Origin: Streptomyces sp. NP160
GTDB taxonomy: Bacteria > Actinomycetota > Actinomycetes > Actinomycetales > Quadrisphaeraceae
NCBI RefSeq assembly: GCF_006335115.1
Contig: NZ_VDMJ01000002.1
Span: forward strand, 93,765-157,764
Length of the DNA: 64,000 bases
Direction of reading: 5' to 3'
Under the pieces are notes generated by a model that ran no database searches, was not told the origin of the DNA, and saw only the letters and a program-made list of their open reading frames with translations. The first letter of the stretch is position 1; each line of letters begins with the position of its first letter. A program made the translations under genes and the position numbers. This document shows, piece after piece, positions 8,408 to 16,776 of this stretch.

Positions 8408-9630
8408 CGACGACCGCCGCGCCGGCAGCCGCGCCGACGGCCAGGGAGCTGCTCGACCGCTACGCCGGCGTGCTCGCCGCGGTCGGAGCGGAGGCCGTGC
8501 AGCGCGAGCGCGAGCGGCGCCTGCCGCTGGCCGAGGTGGAGCTCCTGCGCGCCTCCGGGTTCACCCGCACCACGCTGCCGCGCGAGCACGGCGGCGACGG
8601 CGCGGGGTACGGGGCGCTGTTCGAGCTGCTCACCGAGCTGGCGCGGCGCGACTCCAACCTCGCCCAGGCGCTGCGCTCGCACTTCTCCTTCGTCGACAGG
8701 ACGCTGCTGGCCCCGCCCTCGCGGGCGCGGAGCGCCCGGCTCGCGCTGCTCGCCGACGGCGCGGTGCACGGGAACGCCACCTTCGAGCGCTCGAGCGCCG
8801 CGAGCGGCGGAGCGCCGGGCGCGGTGCTGAGCCGCGACGAGCGGGGCCTGCGCCTGGACGGCACGAAGTACTACAGCACCGGCACCCTCTTCGCCGACCT
8901 CGTGTCGGTGGCGGTGACGTCGCCCGACGGGCCGGGTGGCAGCTCGGTGGGAGTCCTGGTCCGCACGGACGCGCCCGGCGTGCACCGCCTGGACGACTGG
9001 GACGGCTTCGGCCAGCGCCTCACCGGCAGCGGCACCACCGTCTTCGAGGGCGTGCGCGTCCACGAGGACGACGTGGTCGAGCGCGGCGCCCCAGGCCACG
9101 GCGGCGCGTTCGTGCAGCTGGTGCTGCTGGCCGTGCTCGCGGGCATCGCCCGCGCCGTCGTCGACGACGCGGTGACCTACGTGCGGGCCCGCACCCGGCG
9201 CTTCAGCCACGGCAGCGGCGCGAGCGCCGCGGACGACCCGCTGGTGCAGGAGGTGGTGGGCGACCTGTCGGCCAGGTCCACCGCCGCGACCGCCGCGGTG
9301 CGCCTCGGTGCCGCCGCGCTGACCGCCTCCGGAGCGGCGGTCCGCGACGGCGCGCCGGAGGCCGAGGTGGCGGAGCTGGTCGGCGCGGCGGACCTCGCCG
9401 TGGCGCAGGCCCAGCTCGTCGTCCTGCCCCAGGTGCTGACCGCCGCGACCGACCTGTTCGAGGTGGGCGGGGCCTCCGCCCTGGCCACCGACCTGGCCCT
9501 CGACCGGCACTGGCGCAACGCCAGGACGGTCGCGTCCCACAACCCCGCCCGCTACAAGGCCCGCGCCCTCGGTGACCACCTCGTCAACGGCACCCCGCTG
9601 CCGTCGTGGTGGACCGTCGGCGAGGGCTGA
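8404..9630 (+). CDS. SfnB/DszC-like flavin-dependent oxygenase, copy 2
   Basis: 408 residues, clearly paralogous to the gene before it: GTKYYSTGTLFADLV, LDDWDGFGQRLTGSGTT and DRHWRNARTVASHNP occur at the same places. Same acyl-CoA dehydrogenase fold and presumed oxygenase chemistry on organosulfur substrates. The TTG at 8404 overlaps the previous TGA (TTGA), the second such junction in a row. The pair may act on two related substrates or as a hetero-oligomer; the sequence does not decide. Well below 60% identical by eye, so not a recent duplication. Confidence 0.83.
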   Translation: MTTTAAPAAAPTARELLDRYAGVLAAVGAEAVQRERERRLPLAEVELLRASGFTRTTLPREHGGDGAGYGALFELLTELARRDSNLAQALRSHFSFVDRTLLAPPSRARSARLALLADGAVHGNATFERSSAASGGAPGAVLSRDERGLRLDGTKYYSTGTLFADLVSVAVTSPDGPGGSSVGVLVRTDAPGVHRLDDWDGFGQRLTGSGTTVFEGVRVHEDDVVERGAPGHGGAFVQLVLLAVLAGIARAVVDDAVTYVRARTRRFSHGSGASAADDPLVQEVVGDLSARSTAATAAVRLGAAALTASGAAVRDGAPEAEVAELVGAADLAVAQAQLVVLPQVLTAATDLFEVGGASALATDLALDRHWRNARTVASHNPARYKARALGDHLVNGTPLPSWWTVGEG

Positions 9631-9648
9631 CCAGGAGAGACCGCCCGC

Positions 9649-11052
9649 ATGTCCCCGGAGCCCAAGCAGCTCGTCCTCAACCTGTTCGAGATGAACACGG
9701 TCAGCCACATCACCCACGGCCTGTGGCGGCTGCCCGGCAACAACCGCCACCGCTTCGGCGACCTCGACTACTGGACCGAGCTGGCGCAGCTCGCCGAGGA
9801 CGGCGGCTTCCACGCCGTCTTCCTCGCCGACGTCGTCGGCGCCTACGACACCTTCCGCGGCGGTCCGGAGACCGCGATCCGCGAGGGCCTGCAGATCCCC
9901 TCCAACGACCCGCTCCTCGTGGTGCCCGCCATGGCGGCCGTCACCCGCCACCTGGGGTTCGGCATCACCTTCTCCACCACCTACGAGCCGCCGTTCGCCT
10001 TCGCCCGGCGCATGTCGACGCTCGACCACCTCACCCGGGGCCGGGTCGGCTGGAACGTGGTGACCTCCTACCTGCCCAACGCCGCCCGCAACTTCGGGCT
10101 GGACGGGGAGGTGCCGCACGACCGGCGCTACGAGATCGCCGACGAGTTCCTCGACGTCACCTACAAGCTGTGGGAGGGCTCCTGGGACGACGACGCGGTG
10201 GTCGCCGACGCGGACGGCGGGGTGTGGAGCGACCCGGCCAGGGTGCGCCGCATCGACCACGTCGGCGAGCACTACCGCGTGCAGGGACCGCACCTGTCCG
10301 CGCCGTCGCCCCAGCGCACGCCGGTGGTCTTCCAGGCGACCGGCTCCCCCGCCGGCACCCGGTTCGCCGGGCGCCACGCCGAGGTGGTCTTCACCGGCGG
10401 GCGCACCGCGGCCGACTTCCGCGCCAACGCGCAGCGGATGCGCGACGCCGCGGCGCTGCACGGCCGCTCCGCGGACGAGCTGAAGTTCGTCGTGCAGGCC
10501 GGCGTCGTCGTCGGGCGCACTGAGGAGGAGGCGGCGCGGCGGTGGGAGGAGTACCGGTGCCACTCCAGCGTGGAGGGGATCCTCGCCCACCGCGGGTACC
10601 CCCTCGACCTGCCGAACCTGCCGCCGCAGCTGCGGGTGGTCGACGCCCTCGACCAGGCGGGGCTGCCCGCGAGCGCGGTGCCCGGGGTGTCCCCGGAGAC
10701 GACCGTCGGGGAGGCGCTGCGCGCGGCGGCGGAGCAGCGCGAGGACCGATACTTCGTGGTGGGGACGCCGCGGGTGGTGGCCGACGAGATCGAGCGCTGG
10801 CTCGACGAGGACGGCGTCGACGGCATCAACCTGCGCCAGTACCACTCCTTCGACACCCTGACCGGGTTCGCGGAGCTCGTGGTCCCCGAGCTGCGCCGGC
10901 GCGGGCGGCTGGCCGAGCGGCCCGCGTCGCCGCAGACGCTGCGGGAGACCCTCTTCGGCCGGGGGCCCCGGCTCCCGGACACCCACCCGGCGACGCGCTA
11001 CCGCGGCGGGGCGAACCTCGACGTGCCGCAGGAGGCGCTGCGGTTCTCCTGA
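9649..11052 (+). CDS. NtaA/SnaA/DszA-family FMN-dependent monooxygenase
   Basis: 467 residues, normal for the nitrilotriacetate monooxygenase component A family (luciferase-like barrel). Visible family segments: LVLNLFEMNT at the start, the THGLWRLPGNNRHRF insert, FSTTYEPPFAFARRMSTLDHLTRGRVGWNVVTS, and GPHLSAPSPQRTPVVFQATGS. Members use reduced FMN to break C-S or C-N bonds (dibenzothiophene sulfone, S-alkyl cysteines, NTA). Good AGGAGA site before the ATG at 9649, 18 bases after the preceding stop. Last gene of the plus-strand sulfur operon; ends 13 bases from the convergent operon. Confidence 0.88.
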   Translation: MSPEPKQLVLNLFEMNTVSHITHGLWRLPGNNRHRFGDLDYWTELAQLAEDGGFHAVFLADVVGAYDTFRGGPETAIREGLQIPSNDPLLVVPAMAAVTRHLGFGITFSTTYEPPFAFARRMSTLDHLTRGRVGWNVVTSYLPNAARNFGLDGEVPHDRRYEIADEFLDVTYKLWEGSWDDDAVVADADGGVWSDPARVRRIDHVGEHYRVQGPHLSAPSPQRTPVVFQATGSPAGTRFAGRHAEVVFTGGRTAADFRANAQRMRDAAALHGRSADELKFVVQAGVVVGRTEEEAARRWEEYRCHSSVEGILAHRGYPLDLPNLPPQLRVVDALDQAGLPASAVPGVSPETTVGEALRAAAEQREDRYFVVGTPRVVADEIERWLDEDGVDGINLRQYHSFDTLTGFAELVVPELRRRGRLAERPASPQTLRETLFGRGPRLPDTHPATRYRGGANLDVPQEALRFS

Positions 11053-11065
11053 GCGGGCGGCCCGG

Positions 11066-11809
11066 TCAGCGCGGGGCGGTGGCGCCCGGCGGGGCGGGCG
11101 GGCGCAGCGCCGTGAAGCGGGTGGCCCGCCGCAGCCGGAACCCGAGCTGCTCGTAGAGGCGGATCGCGCCGGTGTTGGAGGCGGAGGCGTGCAGGAACGG
11201 CACCTCGCCCCGCTCGCGGACCCCGTGCGCCACGGCGTGCACGAGCCGCGTCCCCAGCCCCTGGCCGCGCCACGCGGCGTCGGTGCACACCGCGCTGATC
11301 TCCACCGCGCCCGGGGGGTGCAGCCGCTCCCCCGCCATCGCCACCAGCCGGCCCTCGCGGCGGATGCCGAGGTAGCTGCCCATCGCCATGGTCCGCTCGA
11401 AGAACGGTCCGGGCTGCGTGCGCTCGACCAGCGCGAGCGCCGCGGCGACGTCCGACGGGTCGTCGAGGTCCAGCACCACCGCCTCGGGGTCCGGGGCGGA
11501 GGCCACGGCGTCGGTGGCCACCATCTGCACGCCCGGCAGGTCGACGAGCACCGTCCAGTCTGCCGGAGGCTCGGGGACGTCGCCGGTGAGCAGCAGGAAC
11601 GCGCGGTCGCCGCGCACGCCGGCGACGAGCGACGCGGCGTCGTCCCAGTCGGCCGGGGTCGGGTCCTCGGGCAGGGAGGAGAACCGCGTGACGTCGTCGG
11701 GGTAGGTCACCACGCGGCCGCGGCGCACCGCGAGCGCCGCGTGGGGGCCGTGCAGGGCGTTCCAGACCGACCTGTCGAGCTGGTCGAGACCCTGGGCGAC
11801 CTGGGTCAC
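11066..11809 (-). CDS. GNAT-family N-acetyltransferase at the end of the SAM-IV operon
   Basis: 247 residues. The C-terminal half is a GNAT domain: acetyl-CoA motif WRGQGLGTRLV near 195 and the ASNTGAIRLYEQLGFRLRR motif near 220. The N-terminal half is a second, degenerate GNAT-like or family-specific domain. The start overlaps the stop of the upstream luciferase-like gene by 4 bases, so it belongs to the operon. In Bacillus, a GNAT enzyme acetylates S-alkyl cysteines before a monooxygenase of the same family cleaves them; a like role is plausible here but is inference. No matching deacetylase is in the window. Confidence 0.82.
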   Translation of the reverse strand: MTQVAQGLDQLDRSVWNALHGPHAALAVRRGRVVTYPDDVTRFSSLPEDPTPADWDDAASLVAGVRGDRAFLLLTGDVPEPPADWTVLVDLPGVQMVATDAVASAPDPEAVVLDLDDPSDVAAALALVERTQPGPFFERTMAMGSYLGIRREGRLVAMAGERLHPPGAVEISAVCTDAAWRGQGLGTRLVHAVAHGVRERGEVPFLHASASNTGAIRLYEQLGFRLRRATRFTALRPPAPPGATAPR

Positions 11810-12963
11810 CGGTCACCCCACTCGGCGGCGAGCAGCTCGTAGGAGCGGACCCGTGCGGCGTGGTCGTGGGTGGCGGTGGTGACGAGCAGCTCGTCGGCGC
11901 CGGTGGCGTCGCGCAGCCGCTCGAGCCCCTCGACCACGGACTTCGGCGAGCCCACGAAGCGCGTGGCGAGCCGGTCGCGGACCAGGGCGTCGTCGTCGGT
12001 GGTCCAGCGCTCCGGGGCGGTGAGCGCCGCCGCCTCGGACGGGCTGGGGTAGGGGATGGCGCCGGCGGCGGTGCGGATGGAGCGCACCCACGGGCCGTAG
12101 CCGGCGGCGAGGTGCTCGGCCTCCTCGTCGGTCTCGGCGACGACGACGTCGGCGGACACCGTCAGGTGCGGCCGCGCCAGACCCTGGGCGCCCTCGGAGG
12201 GGCGGAAGGCCGCCCGGTAGGCGCGGGCGGCGTCGAGGACGCCCTGCGGGGCCACGTGGTAGTTGGCGCCGAAGCGCAGACCGCGCTCCCCCGCCACCGC
12301 GGCGGTGGTGCCTCCCGTGCTGCCGAAGAGCCACAGCTGCAGGTCGGCACCGGTGCCGGGGTGCACCTGCAGCGGCACCCCGGACGGCGACGTGTAGGTG
12401 CCGGCGAGCAGGTCGAGCACGGTGTCGACCTGGTCCGCGAAGGAGGGCGCGCCAGGCCCGGGGACGGGGACGAGCGCCGGGAGCGCCGCGAACCGCTCCG
12501 ACGTGAGCATCGGCGCCAGCGGGAACGGCCCGGGCACGCGCAGCCCGTCGACCACCGCGCCCTCCTGCTCCTCCGGCGTCGGCGGCGGCGGGGGCGCCGG
12601 CAGCGAGCCGTCGGGCCCGCGCGGCGGACCTCCCGGCCTGCCGATGCCGAGGTCGATGCGCCCGGGGTGCACGGCGTCGAGGAGGGCGAAGTCCTCCACG
12701 CAGCTGAGCACCGTGCGGTGCCCGGTCTGCAGGGCCGCGGCACCGAGGCGGATGCTGCTCGTCCGGCCCGCCACGAGCGCCAGCACGACGGCCGGCGAGA
12801 CGCCCACCACGCCGGGGTTGAGGTGGTGCTCGGCCACCCAGTAGCGGGCGTAGCCGAACCGCTCGGCGGACTCGGCGAGGTCGGCGCTGTTGGCCAGGGC
12901 CTGCGCGACCGTGCTGCCCGAGGGAACGGGCGTGAGGTCCAGGACGGCCAGCGGCGTGCTCAT
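11806..12963 (-). CDS. Luciferase-like (LLM) flavin oxidoreductase, MsnO8 type
   Basis: 385 residues. Bacterial-luciferase-like barrel, closest by its start (LAVLDLTPVPSGSTVAQAL) and the RYWVAEHHLNPGVVGVSP motif to the MsnO8 group. Such enzymes use FMNH2 and O2. Internal DLGIGRPGGPPRGPD is the usual phosphate-binding turn; the Pro-rich insert at about 120-130 is not conserved in the family. The ATG at 12963 overlaps the preceding stop by 4 bases. Part of the SAM-IV-controlled operon, so an organosulfur substrate is likely but unproven. Confidence 0.85.
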   Translation of the reverse strand: MSTPLAVLDLTPVPSGSTVAQALANSADLAESAERFGYARYWVAEHHLNPGVVGVSPAVVLALVAGRTSSIRLGAAALQTGHRTVLSCVEDFALLDAVHPGRIDLGIGRPGGPPRGPDGSLPAPPPPPTPEEQEGAVVDGLRVPGPFPLAPMLTSERFAALPALVPVPGPGAPSFADQVDTVLDLLAGTYTSPSGVPLQVHPGTGADLQLWLFGSTGGTTAAVAGERGLRFGANYHVAPQGVLDAARAYRAAFRPSEGAQGLARPHLTVSADVVVAETDEEAEHLAAGYGPWVRSIRTAAGAIPYPSPSEAAALTAPERWTTDDDALVRDRLATRFVGSPKSVVEGLERLRDATGADELLVTTATHDHAARVRSYELLAAEWGDR

Positions 12964-14321
12964 GCGGGGGCTCCCGAGGAGGAGCGCAGGGGCGCCAGGC
13001 CGAGGTGCTCGCGCAGCGTGGTGCCGGAGTACTCGGTGCGGTGCACGCCGCGCTCCTGCAGGATCGGCACCACCTGGTCGACGAACGGGTCAAGGCCGGC
13101 GGGCGTGATGTGCGGGACGAGGATGAACCCGTCGGCGGCCTCGGCCTCCACGAGGTGCTGGACCTGGTCGGCGACGGTGGTGGGCGAGCCCACGAAGGTC
13201 TGGCGCGCGGTCTGCTCGATCATCAGCTCGCGGATGGACAGGCCCTCCGCCTCGGCGCGCTCTCGCCACGCCTTGGCGGTGGCCAGCGGGTCGCGGTGCA
13301 TGCGCACGCTGGCGCGGCCCTTGCTGATGAGCTCCTCGCCGACCACGGGGTCGACGTCGGGCAGGGGCCCGTCGGGGTCGTAGCCGGACAGGTCGCGGTT
13401 CCAGACCTGCTCGAGGAAGACGATGGCGGTGGCGCCGCTGACCTGCGCGCGGCGCACCTCGCGGGCCAGCTCCTCGGCCTCGGCGTCGGTGTCGGCGAGT
13501 GCGAAGGTGGCGGCGGGCAGCACGAGCAGGTCGTCGCGCTCGCGTCCGAACCTCGCCAGGCGCGCCTTGACGTCGGCGTAGAACGGCTGGCCCGCCTCCA
13601 GCGTCGCGTGGCGGCTGAAGATGGCGTCGGCGTGCTCGGCGGCGAACTCGCGGCCCTCCTCGGAGTCACCGGCCTGGAAGATGACCGGCCGCCCCTGGGG
13701 GCTGCGAGGCACGGTGGTGTGGCCGGCGATGTCGAAGTGCGCGTCGTGGTGGGAGAACGCGCCGGGGCCGGGTGCGCGCAGGAACTGGCCGGTGGCCTTG
13801 TCGGCGACGACCTCGTCACCGCGCCAGGAGTCGAAGAGCTCGACGGCGGTGTCCAGGAACGAGCGGGCGCGGGAGTAGCGCTCGTCGGCGGCGAGGAAGC
13901 CGCCGCGGCGGAAGTTCTCGCCCGTGAAGGCGTCCCAGCTGGTGACGACGTTCCAGGCCGCCCGGCCCTCGGAGAGGTGGTCGAGGGTGGCGAACTGGCG
14001 CGCCACCTCGTACGGCTCGTTGAAGGTCGAGTTGATGGTGCCGGTCAGGCCCAGGTGCGTCGTGACGCCCGCGAGCGCCGCGAGGATGGTGAAGGTGTCG
14101 GGGCGGCCGACCACGTCGAGGTCGTAGATGCGCCCGGCGTGCTCGCGCAGGCGCAGCCCCTCGGCGAGGAACATGAAGTCGAGCTTCCCGCGCTCGGCGG
14201 TCTGCGCGAAGCGGACGAAGGAGTCGGGGTCGATGTGGCTGCCCGCGGCGGGGTCGGACCACACGGTGGTGTTGTTGACGCCGGGGAAGTGCGCCGCGAG
14301 GTGGACCTGGCGCTTGCTCAT
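12960..14321 (-). CDS. NtaA/SnaA/DszA-family FMN-dependent monooxygenase (second in locus)
   Basis: 453 residues. Start MSKRQVHLAAHFPGVNNTTV, then the FMN-barrel segments INSTFNEPYEVARQFATLDHLSEGRAAWNVVTSWD and the late RPVIFQAGDSEEGREFAAEHAD and LVPHITPAGLDPFVDQVVPILQERG. These match the NTA/DszA monooxygenase family over its full length. A paralogue of the plus-strand gene ending at 11052 but from a different subgroup. The ATG at 14321 overlaps the stop of the upstream gene by 4 bases. Expected to use FMNH2 from a separate reductase to cleave a C-S bond. Confidence 0.88.
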   Translation of the reverse strand: MSKRQVHLAAHFPGVNNTTVWSDPAAGSHIDPDSFVRFAQTAERGKLDFMFLAEGLRLREHAGRIYDLDVVGRPDTFTILAALAGVTTHLGLTGTINSTFNEPYEVARQFATLDHLSEGRAAWNVVTSWDAFTGENFRRGGFLAADERYSRARSFLDTAVELFDSWRGDEVVADKATGQFLRAPGPGAFSHHDAHFDIAGHTTVPRSPQGRPVIFQAGDSEEGREFAAEHADAIFSRHATLEAGQPFYADVKARLARFGRERDDLLVLPAATFALADTDAEAEELAREVRRAQVSGATAIVFLEQVWNRDLSGYDPDGPLPDVDPVVGEELISKGRASVRMHRDPLATAKAWRERAEAEGLSIRELMIEQTARQTFVGSPTTVADQVQHLVEAEAADGFILVPHITPAGLDPFVDQVVPILQERGVHRTEYSGTTLREHLGLAPLRSSSGAPA

Positions 14322-15517
14322 CGAGCCGCCTCCAGTGCGTAGCGGTTGGCGGGGCGCGGCAGGCCGAGGCGCTCGCGCAGGGTGGTCTCGGCGTACGCGA
14401 GGCGGAAGGCCCCGCGGCGCTGCAGCTCGGGCACCAGGCCGCGCGTGATGGCGACCAGGTCGTCAGGCAGGACGGCGGGCCGCAGCCGCAGCCCGTCCAG
14501 GCCCGCCTCCTGCCAGCCCAGCGCGAGGTCGGCGAGCTCGCCGGGGGTGCCGGCGAACACCAGCGCGTCACTGGTCCGCGCCAGCGGGGTGCCGGCGGCC
14601 TCGTCGAGGCGGGCCAGCCGCTCCGCCGCTGCCCCCGGCCGCTCGTCGAGCACGACGACGACGTCCCCGAGCAGGCGCAGCGGCTGGTCGCCCGCACCGT
14701 CCGGCCAGGCGGGCTGGACCTCCCGCTCGGCGCGGACGGCGGCGACCAGGCGGCGCGCGTCGTCGTCGTCGTGAGGGGTGAGGAACCCCAGGTCCGCGGC
14801 GCGCGCCACGAAGCGGTGCGCCACGGGCACGTGGCTCAGGGCCGCCACGACCGGCTGGCCCTGCGGCGGGCGCTGCGTGGTGGAGGGACCGCGCACGGAG
14901 AAGTGCGGGCCGGTGAAGTCGACGGTGTGGAGCTTGGCGACGTCGACGAAGCGGCCGGTGGCGACGTCGCGGATCTCGGCGTCGTCCTCCCAGGAGTCCC
15001 ACAGGCGCCGCAGCACCTCGACCCAGTCGCGGCCCTCGTCGAAGACGTCCTCCACGAGCGGCGGCTCCGGCGCCTGCCCGGGGGTCAGCGCCGCGAGCTC
15101 GGGGCGGCGGCCGAACTGCGCCGCCTCCTCGGGCCGCAGGGACACCTGCACGCGCACCCCGGCCCGGCCGCGGCTGGCGTGGTCGAGCGTGGCGACGGCC
15201 TTGGACAGGTGGAACGGCTCGGTGTGGGTGGCCGTGGCGCTCGGCACGAGGCCGATGTGCCGCGTGACGAGCGCGAGCCGCGCCGCGACCAGCACGGCGT
15301 CGAGGCGGCCGACCACGAGGTCGGTGCGGTCGGCCGACTGCACGCGCAGCGCGTCCTCGAGGGTCACCAGGTCGAGCAGGCCGGCCTCGGCCTCGCGGAC
15401 GAGGTCGACCCAGTACCGGGCGGTGGAGAGGTCGCTGGGACGTGCGGTGGGCTCGCGCCACGCGGCGGGGTGCCAGCCCGCTCCGTCCAGCGCGACGGCC
15501 AGGTGCAGGGGCTTCAT
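14318..15517 (-). CDS. Luciferase-like flavin monooxygenase
   Basis: 399 residues from the ATG at 15517 (MKPLHLAVALDGAG); an in-frame start 24 bases earlier is less likely. NtaA-like layout: REAEAGLLDLVTLEDAL, GLVPSATATHTEPFHLSKAVATLDHASRGRAGVRVQVS, a WDSWEDDAEIRDVATGRF segment that in this family covers the active site, and a C-terminal ELQRRGAFRLAYAETTLRERLGL. The stop overlaps the next gene's ATG. Second gene of the SAM-IV operon. Substrate unknown. Confidence 0.85.
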   Translation of the reverse strand: MKPLHLAVALDGAGWHPAAWREPTARPSDLSTARYWVDLVREAEAGLLDLVTLEDALRVQSADRTDLVVGRLDAVLVAARLALVTRHIGLVPSATATHTEPFHLSKAVATLDHASRGRAGVRVQVSLRPEEAAQFGRRPELAALTPGQAPEPPLVEDVFDEGRDWVEVLRRLWDSWEDDAEIRDVATGRFVDVAKLHTVDFTGPHFSVRGPSTTQRPPQGQPVVAALSHVPVAHRFVARAADLGFLTPHDDDDARRLVAAVRAEREVQPAWPDGAGDQPLRLLGDVVVVLDERPGAAAERLARLDEAAGTPLARTSDALVFAGTPGELADLALGWQEAGLDGLRLRPAVLPDDLVAITRGLVPELQRRGAFRLAYAETTLRERLGLPRPANRYALEAAR

Positions 15518-15587
15518 CGTCGGGTCCGGTGGAGCAGCCACGTGCGGGTCAGCAGGAGCGGGGGCGCGCTTGTTCCGGCTCCGGCCG

Positions 15588-16526
15588 TCAGGCGGCCGTG
15601 CAGTGCTCCGACGAGCGGGCCGAGCGCGCGGCGACCGCGGGCTCCCCGAGGCGCTCGCGCAGGTCCGTGCCGCGGTAGGAGCGGCGGAAGACGCCGCGGC
15701 GCTGCAGCTCGGGCACGAGGCCGCGCGTGACGCCCCGCAGGTCGCGGTCGGGGTCGGCCGGGTGCAGCCGCAGCCCGCTCAGCCCGGCGGTGCGCCACCC
15801 CAGCGCCAGGTCCGCCAGCTGGGCGGGCGTCCCGGAGAACACGCGGGTGCCCTGCGGCGCCGTGGCGGGCGCACGCCCGCCGGTGCTCTCGGCGCGCGCG
15901 CGGGCGCGGCTCGCGTCGTCGTCGAGGACGACGACGAGGTCTCCCAGCAGGTGGCGGGGCGCCCCCGCGGTGCGCGCCGCCGCGACCAGCTCCTGGGCGT
16001 CGACGGTGGTGCGGGGGGAGACGAACCCGAGGTCGGCGGCGTCCGCGGGCAGCGCCCGGGGCCCGCGCCCGACGCGTCCGGGCAGCGCCACGAGCGGGCC
16101 TGCCGCGCTGTCGGTGCCGCCGGTGCCGGCAGTGCCGCCCGTGCCGGCAGTGCCGCGCGACCAGCCCCGGCGGACCGCCTGGACCCAGCCGCTCTCGTCG
16201 GCGGGCACCGGCACGCGCAGGTGCACGCCAGCGCGGCCGCCGCTCGCGCCGTCGAGGGCCTCGACGTCCCGAGCGATGCTCCACGGGTCGCTGGCCCCGG
16301 CGTGCACGGTGGGCAGCAGCCCGATGGCCCGCGTGGTCGCGGCGAGCCGGGTGGCGGCGCGGACGGCGTCGAGCCCGCCGGTGGTCCCACCGCTCGGGCC
16401 CGCGGGGACGTCGAGGGTGACCAGGTCGAGCAGGCCGACCTCCGCCTCCCGCGCGCGCTGGGACCACTGGGCCGCCGTGGTGGTCGGGTCGCCGCCGAGG
16501 GCGAGCGCCAGGTGCAGTGAGGACAT
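15588..16526 (-). CDS. Shortened luciferase-like monooxygenase paralogue, first gene after the SAM-IV riboswitch
   Basis: 312 residues. Both ends match the 399-residue gene that follows (MSSLHLALALGG at the start; GLVPELQRRGVFRRSYRGTDLRERLG at the end). The middle has lost roughly 80 residues, including the family's WDSW...D...TGRF substrate region, and carries a Gly/Thr-rich GTAGTGGTAGTGGT stretch coded by a short DNA repeat (about 16120-16150). It may therefore be a decaying or non-catalytic paralogue. The frame is intact. The ATG at 16526 has GAGG eight bases upstream. Gap to the next gene is 70 bases. Confidence 0.75.
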   Translation of the reverse strand: MSSLHLALALGGDPTTTAAQWSQRAREAEVGLLDLVTLDVPAGPSGGTTGGLDAVRAATRLAATTRAIGLLPTVHAGASDPWSIARDVEALDGASGGRAGVHLRVPVPADESGWVQAVRRGWSRGTAGTGGTAGTGGTDSAAGPLVALPGRVGRGPRALPADAADLGFVSPRTTVDAQELVAAARTAGAPRHLLGDLVVVLDDDASRARARAESTGGRAPATAPQGTRVFSGTPAQLADLALGWRTAGLSGLRLHPADPDRDLRGVTRGLVPELQRRGVFRRSYRGTDLRERLGEPAVAARSARSSEHCTAA

Positions 16527-16597
16527 CGCCGGGCCTCGTCTTCCGCCCCCCGAGGGGGCCTCGCGCTTACCGGGTCCCCGCGGGTGCGGGGCCGGTC

Positions 16598-16678
16598 GGG
16601 TCGTCACCTGGGGCACCCCGCCGCAGAGCGAGGGTTGCCGGTCAGCAAGCCAGGGCTTGTCGCTGACGCTCATGACCT
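16598..16678 (-). ncRNA. SAM-IV riboswitch
   Basis: On the minus strand the RNA runs GGTCATGAGCGTCAGCG, then a CAAGCC-TGG-CTTG hairpin, the conserved core CCGGCAACCCT (16641-16631) and GGGGTGCCCC (16619-16610), and closes with AGGTGACGACC. The ends GGTC (16677-16674) and GACC (16602-16599) pair as P1. These are the diagnostic pieces of the actinobacterial SAM-IV aptamer. It stands 72 bases before the first monooxygenase start, so SAM should repress the five-gene operon. The remaining stretch 16679-16776 must hold its promoter, but I see no clear -35/-10 pair. Confidence 0.92.
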
Positions 16679-16776
16679 GTGGAACGGGTGGAGCGTGTGG
16701 TTCTGGTGGTGCGGCACGAGCGTGACGGGTGCGACACCGGTCCGTCAAGACGACCTGCGGGTGCCCGCGAGGCCCT

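Noticed and set aside
7684-10986. 1100-codon minus-strand open frame under the oxygenase genes
   Set aside because: Antisense shadow caused by high G+C; the plus strand holds three recognisable flavoenzymes with coupled starts.
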